From contig NW_026947484.1 of the NCBI RefSeq assembly GCF_034190915.1, forward strand, positions 213,168,657 through 213,232,656: a stretch of 64,000 nt of DNA, given 5' to 3'. The position numbers and the translations under genes are program-made. Shown here piece after piece: positions 33,165-45,060 of the stretch (position 1 is the stretch's first letter; each line of letters opens with the position of its first letter). The DNA is from Cavia porcellus (taxonomy: Eukaryota > Chordata > Mammalia > Rodentia > Caviidae). Below the pieces are notes generated by a model. It was not told the origin of the DNA, searched no databases, and was given only the letters and a program-made list of their open reading frames with translations.

Positions 33165-33312
33165 TTTTGTTGTTGGTGTTGGTGCAGCTGCTATTGGGCC
33201 AGGGTCTTCCTACAGCCTTGCTCAGACTGATCTTGAACTCATGGGCTCAAGTGACCTTCCTGTCTCAGTCTCCTGAGTAGCTGAGACAAGAATGCCACCA
33301 TGCCCAACCTCT
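33165..33312 (-). mobile_element. B1 SINE, inverted
   Basis: On the plus strand 'cagactgatcttgaactcat', 'cttcctgtctcagtctcctg' and 'gtagctgagacaagaatgcc' form the complement of B1. It faces the B1 at 32938-33085 about 80 bp away, so the two form an inverted pair. Confidence 0.85.
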
Positions 33313-33319
33313 CTATTTA

Positions 33320-33375
33320 CAATTTCTCACACCAGGGATCGAAGCTAGGGCCTTGTCCATGCCATGCACGTGAGA
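33320..33375 (-). mobile_element. ID-like SINE fragment
   Basis: 'cacaccagggatcgaagcta' with 'gggccttgtccatgccatgc' is the complement of an ID-like 3' half ('ctgggttcgatccctggta' type). Confidence 0.6.
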
Positions 33376-34380
33376 GTGATCATATCTTAACTTCCAACAA
33401 TTCCAAGTCCAAAAGCAAATATACCACCTACAATAACCACACATCTACAATTTATTAGTATCAGTTAGACTCCATAGTAACTCACCTTGACACTCCTAAG
33501 AGATTCACATTCAGTGCAACTCAGCCATGACTGTGACTCTGGAAAGACTAACATGATATTACCTCTTTTGCAAAGACAATTCAAAATAAAGAGAAAACAC
33601 ATCTGACAATTAGCAAAAATTCCTTGAAGACATGTACTTGAGAATGGGCAGGATTGCAGCAGTGGAAAGGAAGAAGAGCACTTAGGGGTGGGCAAGACAC
33701 AGGCAAAGACCCAGAAAAGGAACTACAGGTTATTCAGGTGGCAGCAAATAAGCTCTGAGCGCTGGGGTATCCTTTATTGACAGGCATAAAGAAATTAAGT
33801 CAGTCTGAGGAAATACTTTAAAAGATTGTAGTTGCTAGGCAAGAAAGCATTATTTAATTCTACAGAAAAGAGAAAACCCTGGAAGATTTAGGCAAGAAAA
33901 TAACATAATTAAAATTTTGTTAATCAATGATTTTAATTAACATAATTAAAGCTACAAATCTTGTAATAGCTGTAGGATGAAGCTGGAGGCGGGAAAGACT
34001 GGCAGCAGGGAAGCCAGTGAAGAGGAAAGTCCCCAAGTCCAGCCACAAAGTTACGGTACTAGCAGTTGAGCTGTGGAAAGGAGGCTACGACAGCCTCCAG
34101 GAAAAGACGGGACCCGGAAGGAGGTACCGGGACCCAAGGGAAAAGGAGGCAAACCAGGGAGACAAAGCAGGAAGACAGGCTCAGGTTAGGGTGCAGAACA
34201 AATCCATTCCCCAGCTCAGATTCTGGGGTCCTGGAATGAAGGCCAGGCTGAGATGTCCATGATGCATTTAAAAATGTGTACAACTTAGCAGATGTGTGAA
34301 TGTCAGAGGCCAGGCAAGAGGAGGGGCAGAGCTGTAGACAATGAAGGCTCTGTGAACAGAGCAAAGAAGAGGGTGATGGG
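33376..34380. other. Unique sequence with AT-rich inverted repeat
   Basis: The only structure is the hairpin-forming AT stretch at 33902-33950. The frame at 34059-34397 (minus, 112 codons) is unsupported. Confidence 0.4.
33902..33950. repeat. AT-rich inverted and direct repeats
   Basis: 'taattaaaat' at 33906-33915 is the exact complement of 'attttaatta' at 33930-33939 (14-base loop). 'aacataattaaa' occurs directly repeated at 33902-33913 and 33939-33950. Confidence 0.9.
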
Positions 34381-34545
34381 GCCAGGTATGAGAGCACAAA
34401 CTTGAGGTCCCAGTGACTTGGGTGGCAGAGGTAGGAGGATCATACATCCAGCCTGCGCAAGTTAGTGCGACTCTGTCTCAAAGGAAAAGCACTTAGGGTA
34501 TAGCTCAGCACTCCCTGGGGGCTGGGTCCCCAGTATATTTCCCTC
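34381..34545 (+). mobile_element. B1-ID composite SINE, diverged
   Basis: 'gccaggtatgagagcacaaa' and 'gacttgggtggcagaggtag' are the B1 part, 'gcgactctgtctcaaaggaa' its end. 'cttagggtatagctcagcac' then 'ggctgggtccccagtatatt' is the ID-like part. It is more diverged than the copies at 19 and 31 kb. Confidence 0.8.
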
Positions 34546-35879
34546 CCAAAAGAGGATGGTGGGATGACCAGGGAAGAGGAACAGAGTATGTGGTTGAACT
34601 TGATGCCTTCAACCCTTACATTATATATGGTACAGCTCCAGGGGAGAAGGACCCAGTTATGACAGCTCCTGGGAATATCTGCATGCCAGGGGCAAAAGGA
34701 AAGACGCCAGTGAAAGGGATGTTAGAAGAGCCAAGAACTCTCTCTGGCAGAGAGCTGTGAGTGGAAGCCAGGACCCTTGGGCAAACCCACCCCCACTCTG
34801 GGTCTCCTGCCATGTGAATGGGGCCATCGCTCCCACCCCAGCTCCCCAGGCGCCCAGTTGGAGTCTGGCCAGGTAATGTATGGCTGAGATCCGTGAAGAC
34901 AAGCACAACGTGTTCTGGGACCGCAGGCAGGCAGGAGGAAGGTGCCAGGAGGAGTGACCAAGAGCTCCTGATTTATCGCAGAGAGAGAAAGCCCAAGCAA
35001 GCAGCAGCCTGTGAGCCAGCCAAGACGTGGGCCAGGGGTAATTCATGCTCCTTGAGCAGCGCTCACCCACCTCTCCGTCAGGATTTCATGTGGAAGACAG
35101 CTGCGTGGGAGGAGCAGTTGGTCTCTGCTTGACAAGGCTGGCAGAACCGCACTCCCTCGGGGAGGAACAGCCCACCCCCACGGTGAGCTGCAGGAGGTGA
35201 GGCCCTGGCAACACTAAAAAGAGGTGAGTATATGGGTGCATGGGTATTAGGAGGGGCATTCATCCGTGTCCTTGAAGGTGGCAGGTTGTCTTCAGAATGA
35301 CCATGCCCCTCTTCCCTCTGCCTCATGAGCCCCTAATCCCTCTCATTCCTCAAGCCTGGGAGTGGGGGTGCATGAGGCTGACACCCCCACCCTAGTGGAG
35401 CTGCCCCTGATCACCGTGCACCTTTAGGTGCACCGATCACCTCCAGGTCAGAGAATCTGGTTGATTCTTTCCCCAGAATATCCTGGGGGAGACTCCGGAA
35501 AAGACAATGAGTGGAAAGAGACATGGCCACCGCTGTCCTCAGAAACAAGACTGTGGAACAGGCCGGAGGACAGCCCCCACTAGATAACCACAACAGCTGG
35601 CAGGAAGAAGCTGTCAAGTTACAGCGGGAAAGGCTGTACCAGAGAAGTCAAAGCAAGGGGCGGACTGCCGAGCAAGGGAGTTCAGGAAGGCTTCCCAGAG
35701 GAAGTGGCCTCTCGGGGACTCACTTGCCTCAGACTGATTTCTTCCTGTGCCCCTCTGGCACTGGCACGTGACAGCACTCTGTGCAGCCCACAGAGCCACT
35801 GAAGAAAAAGACTTAGGCAACTGTGATCTAGGACCAGGCCCAGACCTGCTCCCAAGCTCCCTACTGTCCCACAAGAGTC
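34546..35879. other. Unique sequence, somewhat GC-rich
   Basis: Several overlapping frames of 90-137 codons on both strands reflect GC-rich, stop-poor DNA. None shows a domain, signal peptide or consistent codon bias. A short L2-like patch ('caggaaggcttcccagagga') lies near 35680. Confidence 0.4.
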
Positions 35880-36035
35880 ATTCTGACCTTGGGCAAGAAA
35901 CTCTCTCCCTCCCATTTCCCATCCATGAAATAGGACTGAAAGTGCGTATGCCAAGTGGATATGGTAAGGAATAAAGGAGCAATCTACAGAAAGGTGTGGT
36001 ACACTGCCCAGCCCACAAGAAGTATCCAGTTGGTA
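35880..36035 (+). mobile_element. MIR SINE fragment
   Basis: 'ctgaccttgggcaagaaact', 'ctcccatttcccatccatga' and 'aataggactgaaagtgcgta' followed by 'cacaagaagtatccagttgg' matches the MIR core and 3' end. Confidence 0.7.
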
Positions 36036-37829
36036 TTAATTCACGTACACAGAGTTGAAGCTTGCGCCCTCCTGCCTGGTACCTGCAGTCCCCATGTGGA
36101 GGTCTGGCCTGCCTTTCCATATGTTTCCATGCACATCTTCAGACAAAATGCTCATGTTCTGTGGGCTACTTTCTCTTTGGTCCTCCAGTGTCTTTGCTCT
36201 TCTCTGCCATATCCTGTCTCCTCTGTACCCCTCTCCCTTCCACCAGTCTGTTAAGCACCAACCGGTATGTGTGAACTCTCTGCTGCAAGGTAAATCACCC
36301 CCCCACACACAGAAACCAAAGCTAACATATGGGTGAGCTGAAGTCACACCCACAGCTTATGGCCTCACTCCCAACTGGACCCTCACCTGCCTGACAGCTT
36401 CTGCAACTGCTCTTTATCGCAACCACGTAGTTCTGGGGTATTTGTTGAACTGGAAGTGACATTCCCTAAGTACTCTGCACCTGGAGGTCACTGTTGGACT
36501 TTAGAGATGCCAACTTGTAGTGGTGGGAGACATAGAGGGCAGCCTTGCCAGAGACACCAGTCACACAGAGGGGTAAATGACCATACACAGGATGCAACCA
36601 CCTGGGCTCCTGAGGGATCCAGAGGATCTGCCCATAACTCATCCCGTCTCCACCAGACGCTGACCTGGCCCAGTAACTGAGCTGGGGATCTGCATACAGC
36701 TTTGCAGGGAACCACGCTATGCTCAGCACCTAGGGAAGGAGGGACAGGAACACAACTAGGTAGAGGGAAAAGTCAGACTCTGATAGTCAAGCAAGAATCT
36801 CAGCCAATCCTCTGCAAACCCCACAGCTGGATGCCTCTGCAGCACTGTCTTAAATTTGGACCTTCTAACTCCCCATCAACAAGGGCTCTTAAGTGGCTAT
36901 AAGAAGGAGAGATAGGGCTTTGGGCTCTCTTCAGCTGGGGCAGCTCTCCTACAGTAGAGACCTTGGGTAAGCTGCCCATACAGGGGAGTGTATGCTCCGG
37001 GCCTGTGGAGGATCAGAGAACGTACCCCGGCATTCGGGCTCAGGGATGTCCTAGCATATGCTAGAAGTTCAGCCTTTCAAAGCCTCACTGCTCCAGGAAG
37101 GCTGTGCACTGGGTCTGAGTCCTCTTGTCCCTTCTGGCTTGCTTGTCAATGACACTTCTCTCACTGACACTGGCTAATGCCCAGTACTCAAGTCCGATGA
37201 CGCAAGCAACCCCACACCAACACAGCAACCCCACACCAACACAAAGAGCACACTGCTAGCCTGGACTGCCATCATCACGTAAAAATAGGTTTAGCCACAA
37301 TGTCAAGCTGACTGTTTTTCACTGCCTGTGCTCACTAGCATTCCACCTGAGTGACCTGAAGTATGTACTTTTGAACTACTTAATATCAGCTACGCAGGCA
37401 CATTGTGCCATGTGCCACTCAGTGTATAGACAAAGTAGGAAGTGACCCCTTGCCCTTGAGAAGGCTTGCCAGAGCGGCTAGGTCCCCAGGGAAACGTGCG
37501 ACACAGGCTCAAGGGGAAGTGACGGCTCTGAGGAAGAGGGTTCAGCAGGCCCCGTAGACTTGTGAGATAGCACAGCAGAGAGAAATCCAGCAGCCCCAGA
37601 AGAGTCATGCTGGAATCCAGCCTCCCTGAGCCCTGAACCCTTCCTACCACCTGGCTTGAGGAAGCAGAAGCTGTCATCTGAGTGGGAAGAAGGCTGAGTC
37701 CTGAGCAGCTCGAGGAAGAGAAAGGGTATTTCAGGTCAGCTCTCTCCATGTCTTTACTCAAGCCTCCGCCTTTCAAAGAGCCAGTGTGACCAGCCTGTGC
37801 AACACCACAACCTGCCCAGTCACACCATC
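36036..37829. other. Unique sequence with one 19-bp tandem duplication
   Basis: No interspersed repeat is recognised. The minus frame 37390-37776 (128 codons) has no domain. Confidence 0.4.
37204..37241. repeat. 19-bp tandem duplication
   Basis: 'agcaaccccacaccaacac' occurs twice head to tail without mismatch. Confidence 0.92.
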
Positions 37830-38075
37830 ATTTACCTTGCCTGCCTGGTAGTTTTTCTTTTTCTTTAGCTTTTATCATCTATTACACACTGCATCATTTA
37901 TTATTCATCACATTTATTCTTTATCTGTCTTCCCTGGCTAAAATATAAGCTCCATGAAGATAGGAATCCTGTTTTCTATATTGTTGTGTCCCAATGTCCT
38001 AGAATGATGGCTAGAATGAACACAGTGACTCCCATAAATACTTGCTGAGTGACTGAGTGAATAACAGCTAGCATT
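37830..38075 (+). mobile_element. L2 LINE 3' end
   Basis: 'aaaatataagctccatgaag', 'ataggaatcctgttttctat', 'tgttgtgtcccaatgtccta' and 'taaatacttgctgagtgact' follow the well-known L2 3' order ('gaatgtaagctccatgaggg' to 'aaatatttgttgaatgaat'). Confidence 0.85.
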
Positions 38076-41000
38076 TGTTGAGCACTTTCCTATGTACCAG
38101 TGTGACTTGTGCCTCCACCCTAACAGAGCCCCTAGTCAGTTGACCTGGGACTTCCTTTACCAGTTCAGAAACAAGGGGAACCCCTAAGCTAAGCCTCAGG
38201 AACCATGCACCATTGCTCAGAGCCAAATCCCAAACATGGTTTGGTTTTTTGTAAATAAATTCACTTCTTTTTATTATCTATGGCTGCTTCTGCAATCAGT
38301 GGTAGAGCTGAGTTGCTTTGTCAGAGACTACATAGCCCATAAAGCCAGAAATATTTACTTTCTGACCCTAAGAAAGTAGCCAACCCCTGATCTAGGAAAA
38401 CCATAAATTATAATGAAGTGGCCTCTCTCCTATTCATCTACAATTGTACGTTATGTACCATCGTTGGGAGAACCAAGAAAAACATTCATGTCATTTTTGT
38501 TGTTGTTCCTGTTCTACGGTCCAGATGAAGACTCCTATTTGAGACAAATAGCCAAAAACGCAGATAAGCAAACAAACAGGAAAATACTGAATTCTATGTG
38601 AGGTGCTGACTACAGGAAACACACGCAAGATACTACACAAATGCATAGAAAGCTGCACGTAGCAGCTTGGAGGATCCTGGAAAGCTTCCCGGATGAAGTG
38701 ACATCTAAGATATTATTGTTATCCTATCTGCCCAAAACAAGCTATTTGTAAAAAATATAACAATATACACTGACTTGAAACCTTTTTTTTCCCCCAACAA
38801 AATAAGACACCAATGACTGCCATAAACCTAAATAACATAGGCAATGACCAATTATTATGTCTCTAAATATTTAGTAATCTCCTGGCCACATAAAGCTGTC
38901 TTGTGAGTTGATACCAACACATGCAGAGCCTCAACAGATCCAACATATCCTTAATATTGCCAGCCTGGTAGATGCACTTACAGTGGCCTTCAGGGATCAC
39001 CTACCGAGAAACCAAAGTCCTTGAGCTCTCTCTGTCTGTAAGGTGTTTGCTTGCCCTGGAATGCCCAGAGCTTGTAGATTCTCCCCTCCTCCAAAACAGT
39101 CTGGCTCAGGCAAAGCTCTTGTAAGTTTCACTGATACTGATATTCAAATAACAGGTAAGACGATGTGGCCCTTCTCTAGGACATCTATATTTTAACCTAG
39201 TTAGAACAAGGTGTAAGTTACAGGAAAAACTTTCTAAAGGAGGAATTTCAAGGACTACGGCAGACTGCAGAAAAGGCATCCATGGGAAGCAGAAGGTCAT
39301 CCCCAAAGCCTAATTTGTATCACAGATGACAGCAGAAATTTAAATATCCAGTAGTTCAAGACCCTTGATTTATAGAAATAAATTTCCCACTTAGTAGCGA
39401 CATATTCATGACTAGGATAGTCAGTCTCTTTCTCTCATCCCTAAAAAGAATGTAAGAACTAAAGAAGGAAATTTAACTTCTCTGATTCCTGTGCAGCAAA
39501 TTTAAAATCCCCAGACAAATGTTTAGGACTCTTAGATTTCTCCCTCTCCTACCCCTTCAGGCATCTCTCTCAGGCCACACATTTATGCATCAAGCTTGCA
39601 TGAGCTACAGGGCTGATGACCTGAAAGAATCAAGAGGAAAATCAGAGTGAGCAAGGCTCCTCTAAGGGAACGCTCTTGCCCCAGAGGCTGAATTGTGAAA
39701 TGCAGGTAATCTCTTTAGCAAGTAGCCTTCGTTTTGACATGACAGGAAAGCGTGCCCTCTTCGCATAAGCCACACTTCCCTGTCCTGACACTGCCAGTAA
39801 ATAAATACACCTTCTTCTCTAAAAACAAAGGCAAGTACTAACTGATTGCAAAATCAACTGATCCTAAAACTCAACTTCTTACCAGTCCCCAGACTGTCCA
39901 CAGTGCCTGCCTTCTGCCAAAAAGGTGTTCTCTCTGGCTAGAAAATGTCCATGATGTTGCTGCTTCCACAGCTTAAAATTTCCATTAACCTCCTCCATGG
40001 GGTCTTTCACATTGGTGGGATTTGGTTACTTTTCAGTTAAAGCCAAGGAGCATCATTTCATGTTCCATGAATATAAGAATTTATTTCAAAAGAATTTTTT
40101 ATTACAAATAACAGCTCTCTGTCTCCCATGCTCTATTAAGCAAACACACAGATTTTGTTTGGTTATTATTACTGTGTTGTTTATGGAAACTTTCATGGAA
40201 GAAGCTTCTTATCAGAGATGGGAAAGAAACTAGTAGCTCTTGAGAGTTTAAAAAGTTGTGCTCTGTTAAGGTGCACAGGGCTCTGCTTTTCTTTCTGTGA
40301 TTTCCCTTTCTTCTTCCTTTTCTCTAATCTAAGATTAACTAAAGGATTCAAAGCATCTTTATAGCTATAAAATCCTGACCCTATATTGTATACGTTTTAA
40401 AAACTGAAAATGTGCCCATGATCTCCACATTGATCTATTTCTCTTGTAAAAATCTAGACAGGTCTAGGACTTGGATTACTCCAGATAGAGAGGTTTCTAT
40501 GCCACAGCCAAGTTTGTTCCCCTTAAGGGCAAGGTGAAAGTAAAAGTTGTCCCCTAAAGAAAGGCTAGAGTACCTCCACTATACCTGGTCAGAGTCAACA
40601 GGCAGACTTATCAATTAGCCTGACAATGCATCTTGGGATATTTTCCACTGATTGAGAAATAAGCCCAAGGAAGGATGAAGCCTCCATACAGCACCAAACA
40701 AAAACCAGCTGCATTTCTGAGTATATGCAAGTGCCATATAACTTTGCATAAGCTGAGAGTCAATAATCATAGTGTCACAGGGTCTGAGTAGTGTCTACAG
40801 GCCATTGCTTGGGAAGGGAAGAAGGAAACAGAAAAAAAGAACGAAAGGAAGACATACATATCCATATGGCAGAGGCTGCAGGCAGGGGCCCCTCAGCTAC
40901 CTGAGGGTTGGTTCTACATGGCCTGTCCCATTATAGTAACAGGATCCTCCTCTTTGATGATAAATGCAGCACAACTGACTTCTGATAAGAGAACATGTGT

Positions 41001-41769
41001 TAAGTTGTAGGCAAGCTTTCTGGAGCCTTCCATCTACTTTCTCTCCATGCTAACTTTCTGTTTTCCATAAGCCTGAGCAAAGATGGGTTGCATCATGCCT
41101 TCCACTGCCCTGCCTACCTGACTTAAACAAACAAGAACTCCTAGCATAAGTGATTTGCAAACAGCTCCTTTAAATCTTAAGCATGAGGAATGCAAACCTC
41201 TCAACAAGATTTTGCAGTGCCTTCCTTTGAACCCAAGGCTCTTGAATCATAAGGAAGCAGTCAGGAATCACAGATTACAAACTGAGTCTCAGCGAGTCCA
41301 AGGCCACATTTGTCCTTCCCTTTGAGCCAGACTGAACTGAGGAAACTCCTTAGTAACCTGCTGTCCCTCCCCACTATCTGCATTAACATAAAGACCCTTC
41401 TTAGCACAAGACTACCACTGCTTCCTGAGTCACCCTAAAATCCCCTCACCATCTTCCTCAATCAATGAATGTCAAGGTGTGGACAACTGGTCATCCCAGC
41501 TCCCCACTGCATCCCCATTTTGTCTCTTATTTTTTTTTTCACAGTGACACCTTGCAGGAGATTGAGGTCCACTCTTGGGGTCCCTGGTAGGACGCCATGG
41601 TAAGACTCCTACTTCTGTGAGTAGAGAAGTATCTGGTAGGTCAGGGAAGAAGTAAAACCAAATAAAGCCTTCCTTGGACAATACTGTGCAACATGGCCAA
41701 TCAGGAGCCAGCACTGTGGAGCTACCATGCATGGTGCTCTAATGAGAGTGCCATTACCTTCAGCATCGA
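38076..41769. other. Long unique stretch
   Basis: About 3.7 kb with low CpG and only short frames. Weak L2-like text occurs near 38640-38700 ('tcctggaaagcttcccggat'). No RNA gene, exon or younger repeat is recognised. Confidence 0.4.
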
Positions 41770-41885
41770 AACACATTACTCAACCTCCCTAACCTCAAAG
41801 GAGGAATGCTGATAAGACTTTCCTCATACATTTGAAAAATATATGACAGAATGCCTAAAAGCACTCAGCATGAAGCCTTAAGAAA
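41770..41885 (+). mobile_element. MIR SINE fragment
   Basis: 'attactcaacctccctaacc', 'tgctgataagactttcctca' and 'atgcctaaaagcactcagca' fit the MIR core and 3' half loosely. Confidence 0.5.
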
Positions 41886-42734
41886 GGATATCTGAGAAAC
41901 CTCAGCTGGAATGCTGGGGCAGGGGGGGGGATGAACTGGTGAAGCGTGAACTTAGAATCACACAATTGAGTTCCTATCTGTAAAGGACTTACAATGAAGA
42001 TTCCTTCCAGCTCAAACATTCTAGAAGTCTGTAACTAAGATGTAGTAATATAAAAATGTCATGTGAGCATCAGAACTATACTATAAAGTGACAGTAGCAC
42101 AATCACACCATCAAAGGACGTAACACACATGACAGGATTTAAGTTACACCTGTCTGTTTGGGCGTGGAACTGCCATGGGGGGTTGCTACCAGGGAGGGGG
42201 TGATTTAACACAAATATCATTGCTTATATTGCTATTCTTTGGCGTACTAGACCAGCCTCCAGGAATGTTTTGGGTACCTAGGTATTGGTCAAGAAATTAA
42301 GGTATTTTCAAAAATGTTTTGCCTACAAATCAGAGTGAGAGATTTCTCCTTCCCCTAATCTTCACCTTTGTCCTTTGATGTCAAACCTAATAGTGCCTTT
42401 AACTTATGTAGAATAGCTTCTTTCTCACTGTCTTACTCCTTAGATGAGTTACAAAAGGTTTTCTGGAAGAATGTGAAGTCACATTGTAAAAAAAAAATAC
42501 TTTTAAACAGAGAACAGGGCTTGGTGTTTAGGTAACACATCATCTCCCTCTGACTACTTAAGTTAAGCTTTAGCTACCTGCTTGGTCTCTCAGAATTCTG
42601 GTGGAGTATGAAAATATATGCTCCAAATGTGGAGCGAGGAAACAGAAACCAATGCAATGCAATGGAAACCAGTGTCATCAGGGCTCAAATGATAGCCAGA
42701 ACATCTAGGTGGTGGGGCAAATGTCGCACGAGAG
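41886..42734. other. Unique sequence
   Basis: Nothing is recognised except a run of nine G residues at 41922-41930. Confidence 0.4.
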
Positions 42735-42990
42735 CTTGGTCAAACCCTCTAAGCTTCCTGGAATGCTCTCCCTTACAGTCCAAATCCTGATACCCTGCTA
42801 GATTTCAAAGCCCTGTCCTCCTAACCCACTGGAGATACTCACACAACTCATAGGCAATGGGTGGAAAGTCAGAGCATTCTGTTACTGCCCCTTTCTCAGC
42901 CTCAACACACATTTTTATGAAAGGACTTTCAGGGATTTTACAGTACCTCTTATATCACCTTGCACTTGGCTTATGCTGAATAAATAACAT
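42735..42990 (+). mobile_element. L2 LINE 3' fragment
   Basis: 'ctggaatgctctcccttaca', 'tagatttcaaagccctgtcc' and 'cctcttatatcaccttgcac' ending in 'gctgaataaataacatgtgg' match the L2 3' region. Confidence 0.7.
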
Positions 42991-43212
42991 GTGGCCTAAA
43001 CAGATAAGTAAAACTTTCTTGTAAACACACAGTTTTCTTCTCAGAAAAAAAGATTGCACCATTTGTCTAATAAAGATTAACCATACACAGCCATATAAAT
43101 TAATTGCACCGTGGGCAGATAAAAGACTCTTCTACGACATGCATCCAAGTAGACATCTTTACTTAGAAAATCTTCCTCAGCTAATGGCAGTCTATTAACA
43201 AGAACACTGAAA

Positions 43213-43342
43213 CTGGGCCACCATGGTGGCCCACACTTGTAATCCTCCCACTCAAGAGGGTGAGGCAGGAGGATCCCTATGAGTTCAAGGCCATAGCTAG
43301 ACCCTGCCTCAAAAAATAAATAAATAAATAAATAAAAATAAA
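43213..43342 (+). mobile_element. B1 SINE without internal duplication, (AAAT)n tail
   Basis: 'accatggtggcccacacttg', 'gggtgaggcaggaggatccc' and 'tatgagttcaaggccatagc' lead directly to 'tagaccctgcctc'. The second copy of the 'gagttcaaggcc' segment is missing. The tail at 43309-43342 has expanded into AAAT repeats. Confidence 0.9.
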
Positions 43343-43399
43343 TGGTAAGTCCAAATCTCTTACCTTGAGCTTGAGAATAGAAAGTCTATATCCATTCTT

Positions 43400-43515
43400 G
43401 GTCCTATTTCCCAGGGGGGAAAGCGGGGCTCAAGAAGGTGAAGAGGTTTGTCCAAGATCACCCAGCTAACAAGCAGCAAAGACAGACTTGGAATCCAGGT
43501 CTAATTCCCTTCCCA
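43400..43515 (-). mobile_element. MIR SINE fragment
   Basis: On the plus strand 'gaggtttgtccaagatcacc', 'cagctaacaagcagcaaaga' and 'cagacttggaatccaggtct' are the complement of the MIR 5' half. Confidence 0.75.
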
Positions 43516-44411
43516 CACCCTAGAGCCACCCTAGAAGGCTATCTATGTCACCTAGACAAACAGGAAGACCAATTAACAAGGTAACAGTTTCAGAGGCCAA
43601 AGCCACCCAGGACATAACTGATCGCTTAAATCAGAAATATTTTTACAACAAAAATAGAACCTGAGAATCAAAACTATGTAGCTAAGATTTTAGCACACTG
43701 GCCAGAATGCAAAGCCAGGCAACAATAAATGGAGATTCCTGACTGGTTAAATTGTTCAAAAACAAGAAACTAAAAGAAGGGTCTCCTAAAAGAACAGGCC
43801 ATGTCATCAAAGCATGAAAAATTAAAAGACCATGTGTTGAAATGTTAAACCCAAAACCAATGAGCTGTCCTGAGTAGCAGAAAATCCACAGTGGGCAGAA
43901 GTGAACACTGAATCGTGACCATCTACAAAGCAAACTGGTTAGGAGAAGGAACAGTACCTTCCCCACAAACAGCTCCAAGCAGGACTTACTTAGCAGAGAG
44001 CCTGGAAGCCCAGAAGCACAGCTGCCCTGGAAATTAACACTTAAACCTCAGGCCCTGCAAGACTCCTGAGGCTCATTACAGGACTGCTCTAATTACCACC
44101 TTGGAAACACATGCAAACTGGAGTCTGGCACTCACAGGGGCCTCTCTTCCCCCACTACATTTTTCAATGGGGAGAGTTCACAGCATTTTCCACCAAGAAT
44201 CTCCAGGGGCAGAATAACCACACATGTAAACCATGTGGACTAAAACCTCTGAGAGGCAGAAGTTGCCTTTCATATTATCTCTCCCAACATCAGAAAATGG
44301 AGAATAAATGCGCTCACCTTTTCTTCCAACTACAGTGCATGCCTGAGTTTCCAGGAAGACAGCCATGAGCTGTTCTGTTACACGGACACGGTGGCATCAA
44401 GAACTCCAAGT
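43516..44411. other. Unique sequence
   Basis: Nothing is recognised. The minus frame 43682-43978 is not supported by any domain. Confidence 0.4.
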
Positions 44412-44549
44412 GGGCCAGATGTGGTGGCACACACCTGTAATCCCAGTACTTGGGAAGCTGAAGCAGGAGAATCGTTGCAAGTTCAAGAGCAACCTGGACT
44501 ACAAAGTGAGCTCAAGGCCAGCCTGAACTATATAGCAAGACCCTGTCTT
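44412..44549 (+). mobile_element. B1 SINE
   Basis: 'gccagatgtggtggcacaca', 'cctgtaatcccagtacttgg', 'gcaagttcaagagcaacctg' and the duplicated 'gagctcaaggccagcctgaa' are followed by 'gcaagaccctgtctt'. It is complete and well preserved, and its tail has expanded. Confidence 0.95.
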
Positions 44550-44597
<48 letters not shown>

Positions 44598-44613
44598 AAG
44601 AAAGAAAGAAAGA
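44550..44613. repeat. (GAAA)n(GA)n(GAAA)n microsatellite
   Basis: The B1 tail grades into GAAA units, an uninterrupted GA run, then GAAA units again. It produces the spurious lysine/arginine/glutamate-rich frames at 44391-44853. Confidence 0.95.
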
Positions 44614-44814
44614 TCCAAATGGGAGAAGGCTAAATCTTTCGCTACCCCGACTCACACCAGGCTGGGTCTGATCAGTACACTAGACTCAGGAAGTAAGATG
44701 GTGCCAGGAAGTGAATGGATAGTGGCCCATTTGTTTTCCTTCATCTTCTCATTTCCCATGGGAGCTCCATCAAGACCCAAGTTCATCGTTCTCTTCTGCC
44801 TAGGCTTAAATTTA

Positions 44815-44968
44815 AACAATGGTTTGCAAAGTGCGTTCATGGGATCCTTGTAGGAGATGGCAGGAGGTGGATGGAGTCTCTGAGACTTTTTAAGTTAGTT
44901 TGCAAGATCAAAATTATTCTCATAATAACACATTTTTTTGTCTCTTTTATTGTTAAGAGCATAAACAT
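44815..44968 (+). mobile_element. hAT-Charlie element, left part
   Basis: 'caatggtttgcaaagtgcgt' with 'tcatgggatccttgtaggag' at the left and 'attattctcataataacaca' further on match a non-autonomous hAT layout. An ID insertion splits it. The right end lies near 45391. Confidence 0.65.
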
Positions 44969-45060
44969 GGGGGACCAAGGATTTAGTTCAGTGGCATAAA
45001 CGCCTGCCTGGGGCAAGCACAAGGTCATGAGTTCAATCCCCAGCACAAAAAAAAAAAAAA
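44969..45060 (+). mobile_element. ID SINE
   Basis: 'gggggaccaaggatttagtt', 'cagtggcataaacgcctgcc' and 'catgagttcaatccccagca' are followed by a clean poly(A) at 45047-45060. A target duplication is not clear. Confidence 0.9.

Noticed and set aside
34600..35130. Cluster of 90-137-codon frames on both strands
   Set aside because: GC-rich stop-poor DNA with mutually overlapping frames and no domain.
44391..44853. Plus frames rich in lysine, arginine and glutamate
   Set aside because: They translate a B1 element and its GAAA/GA tail.
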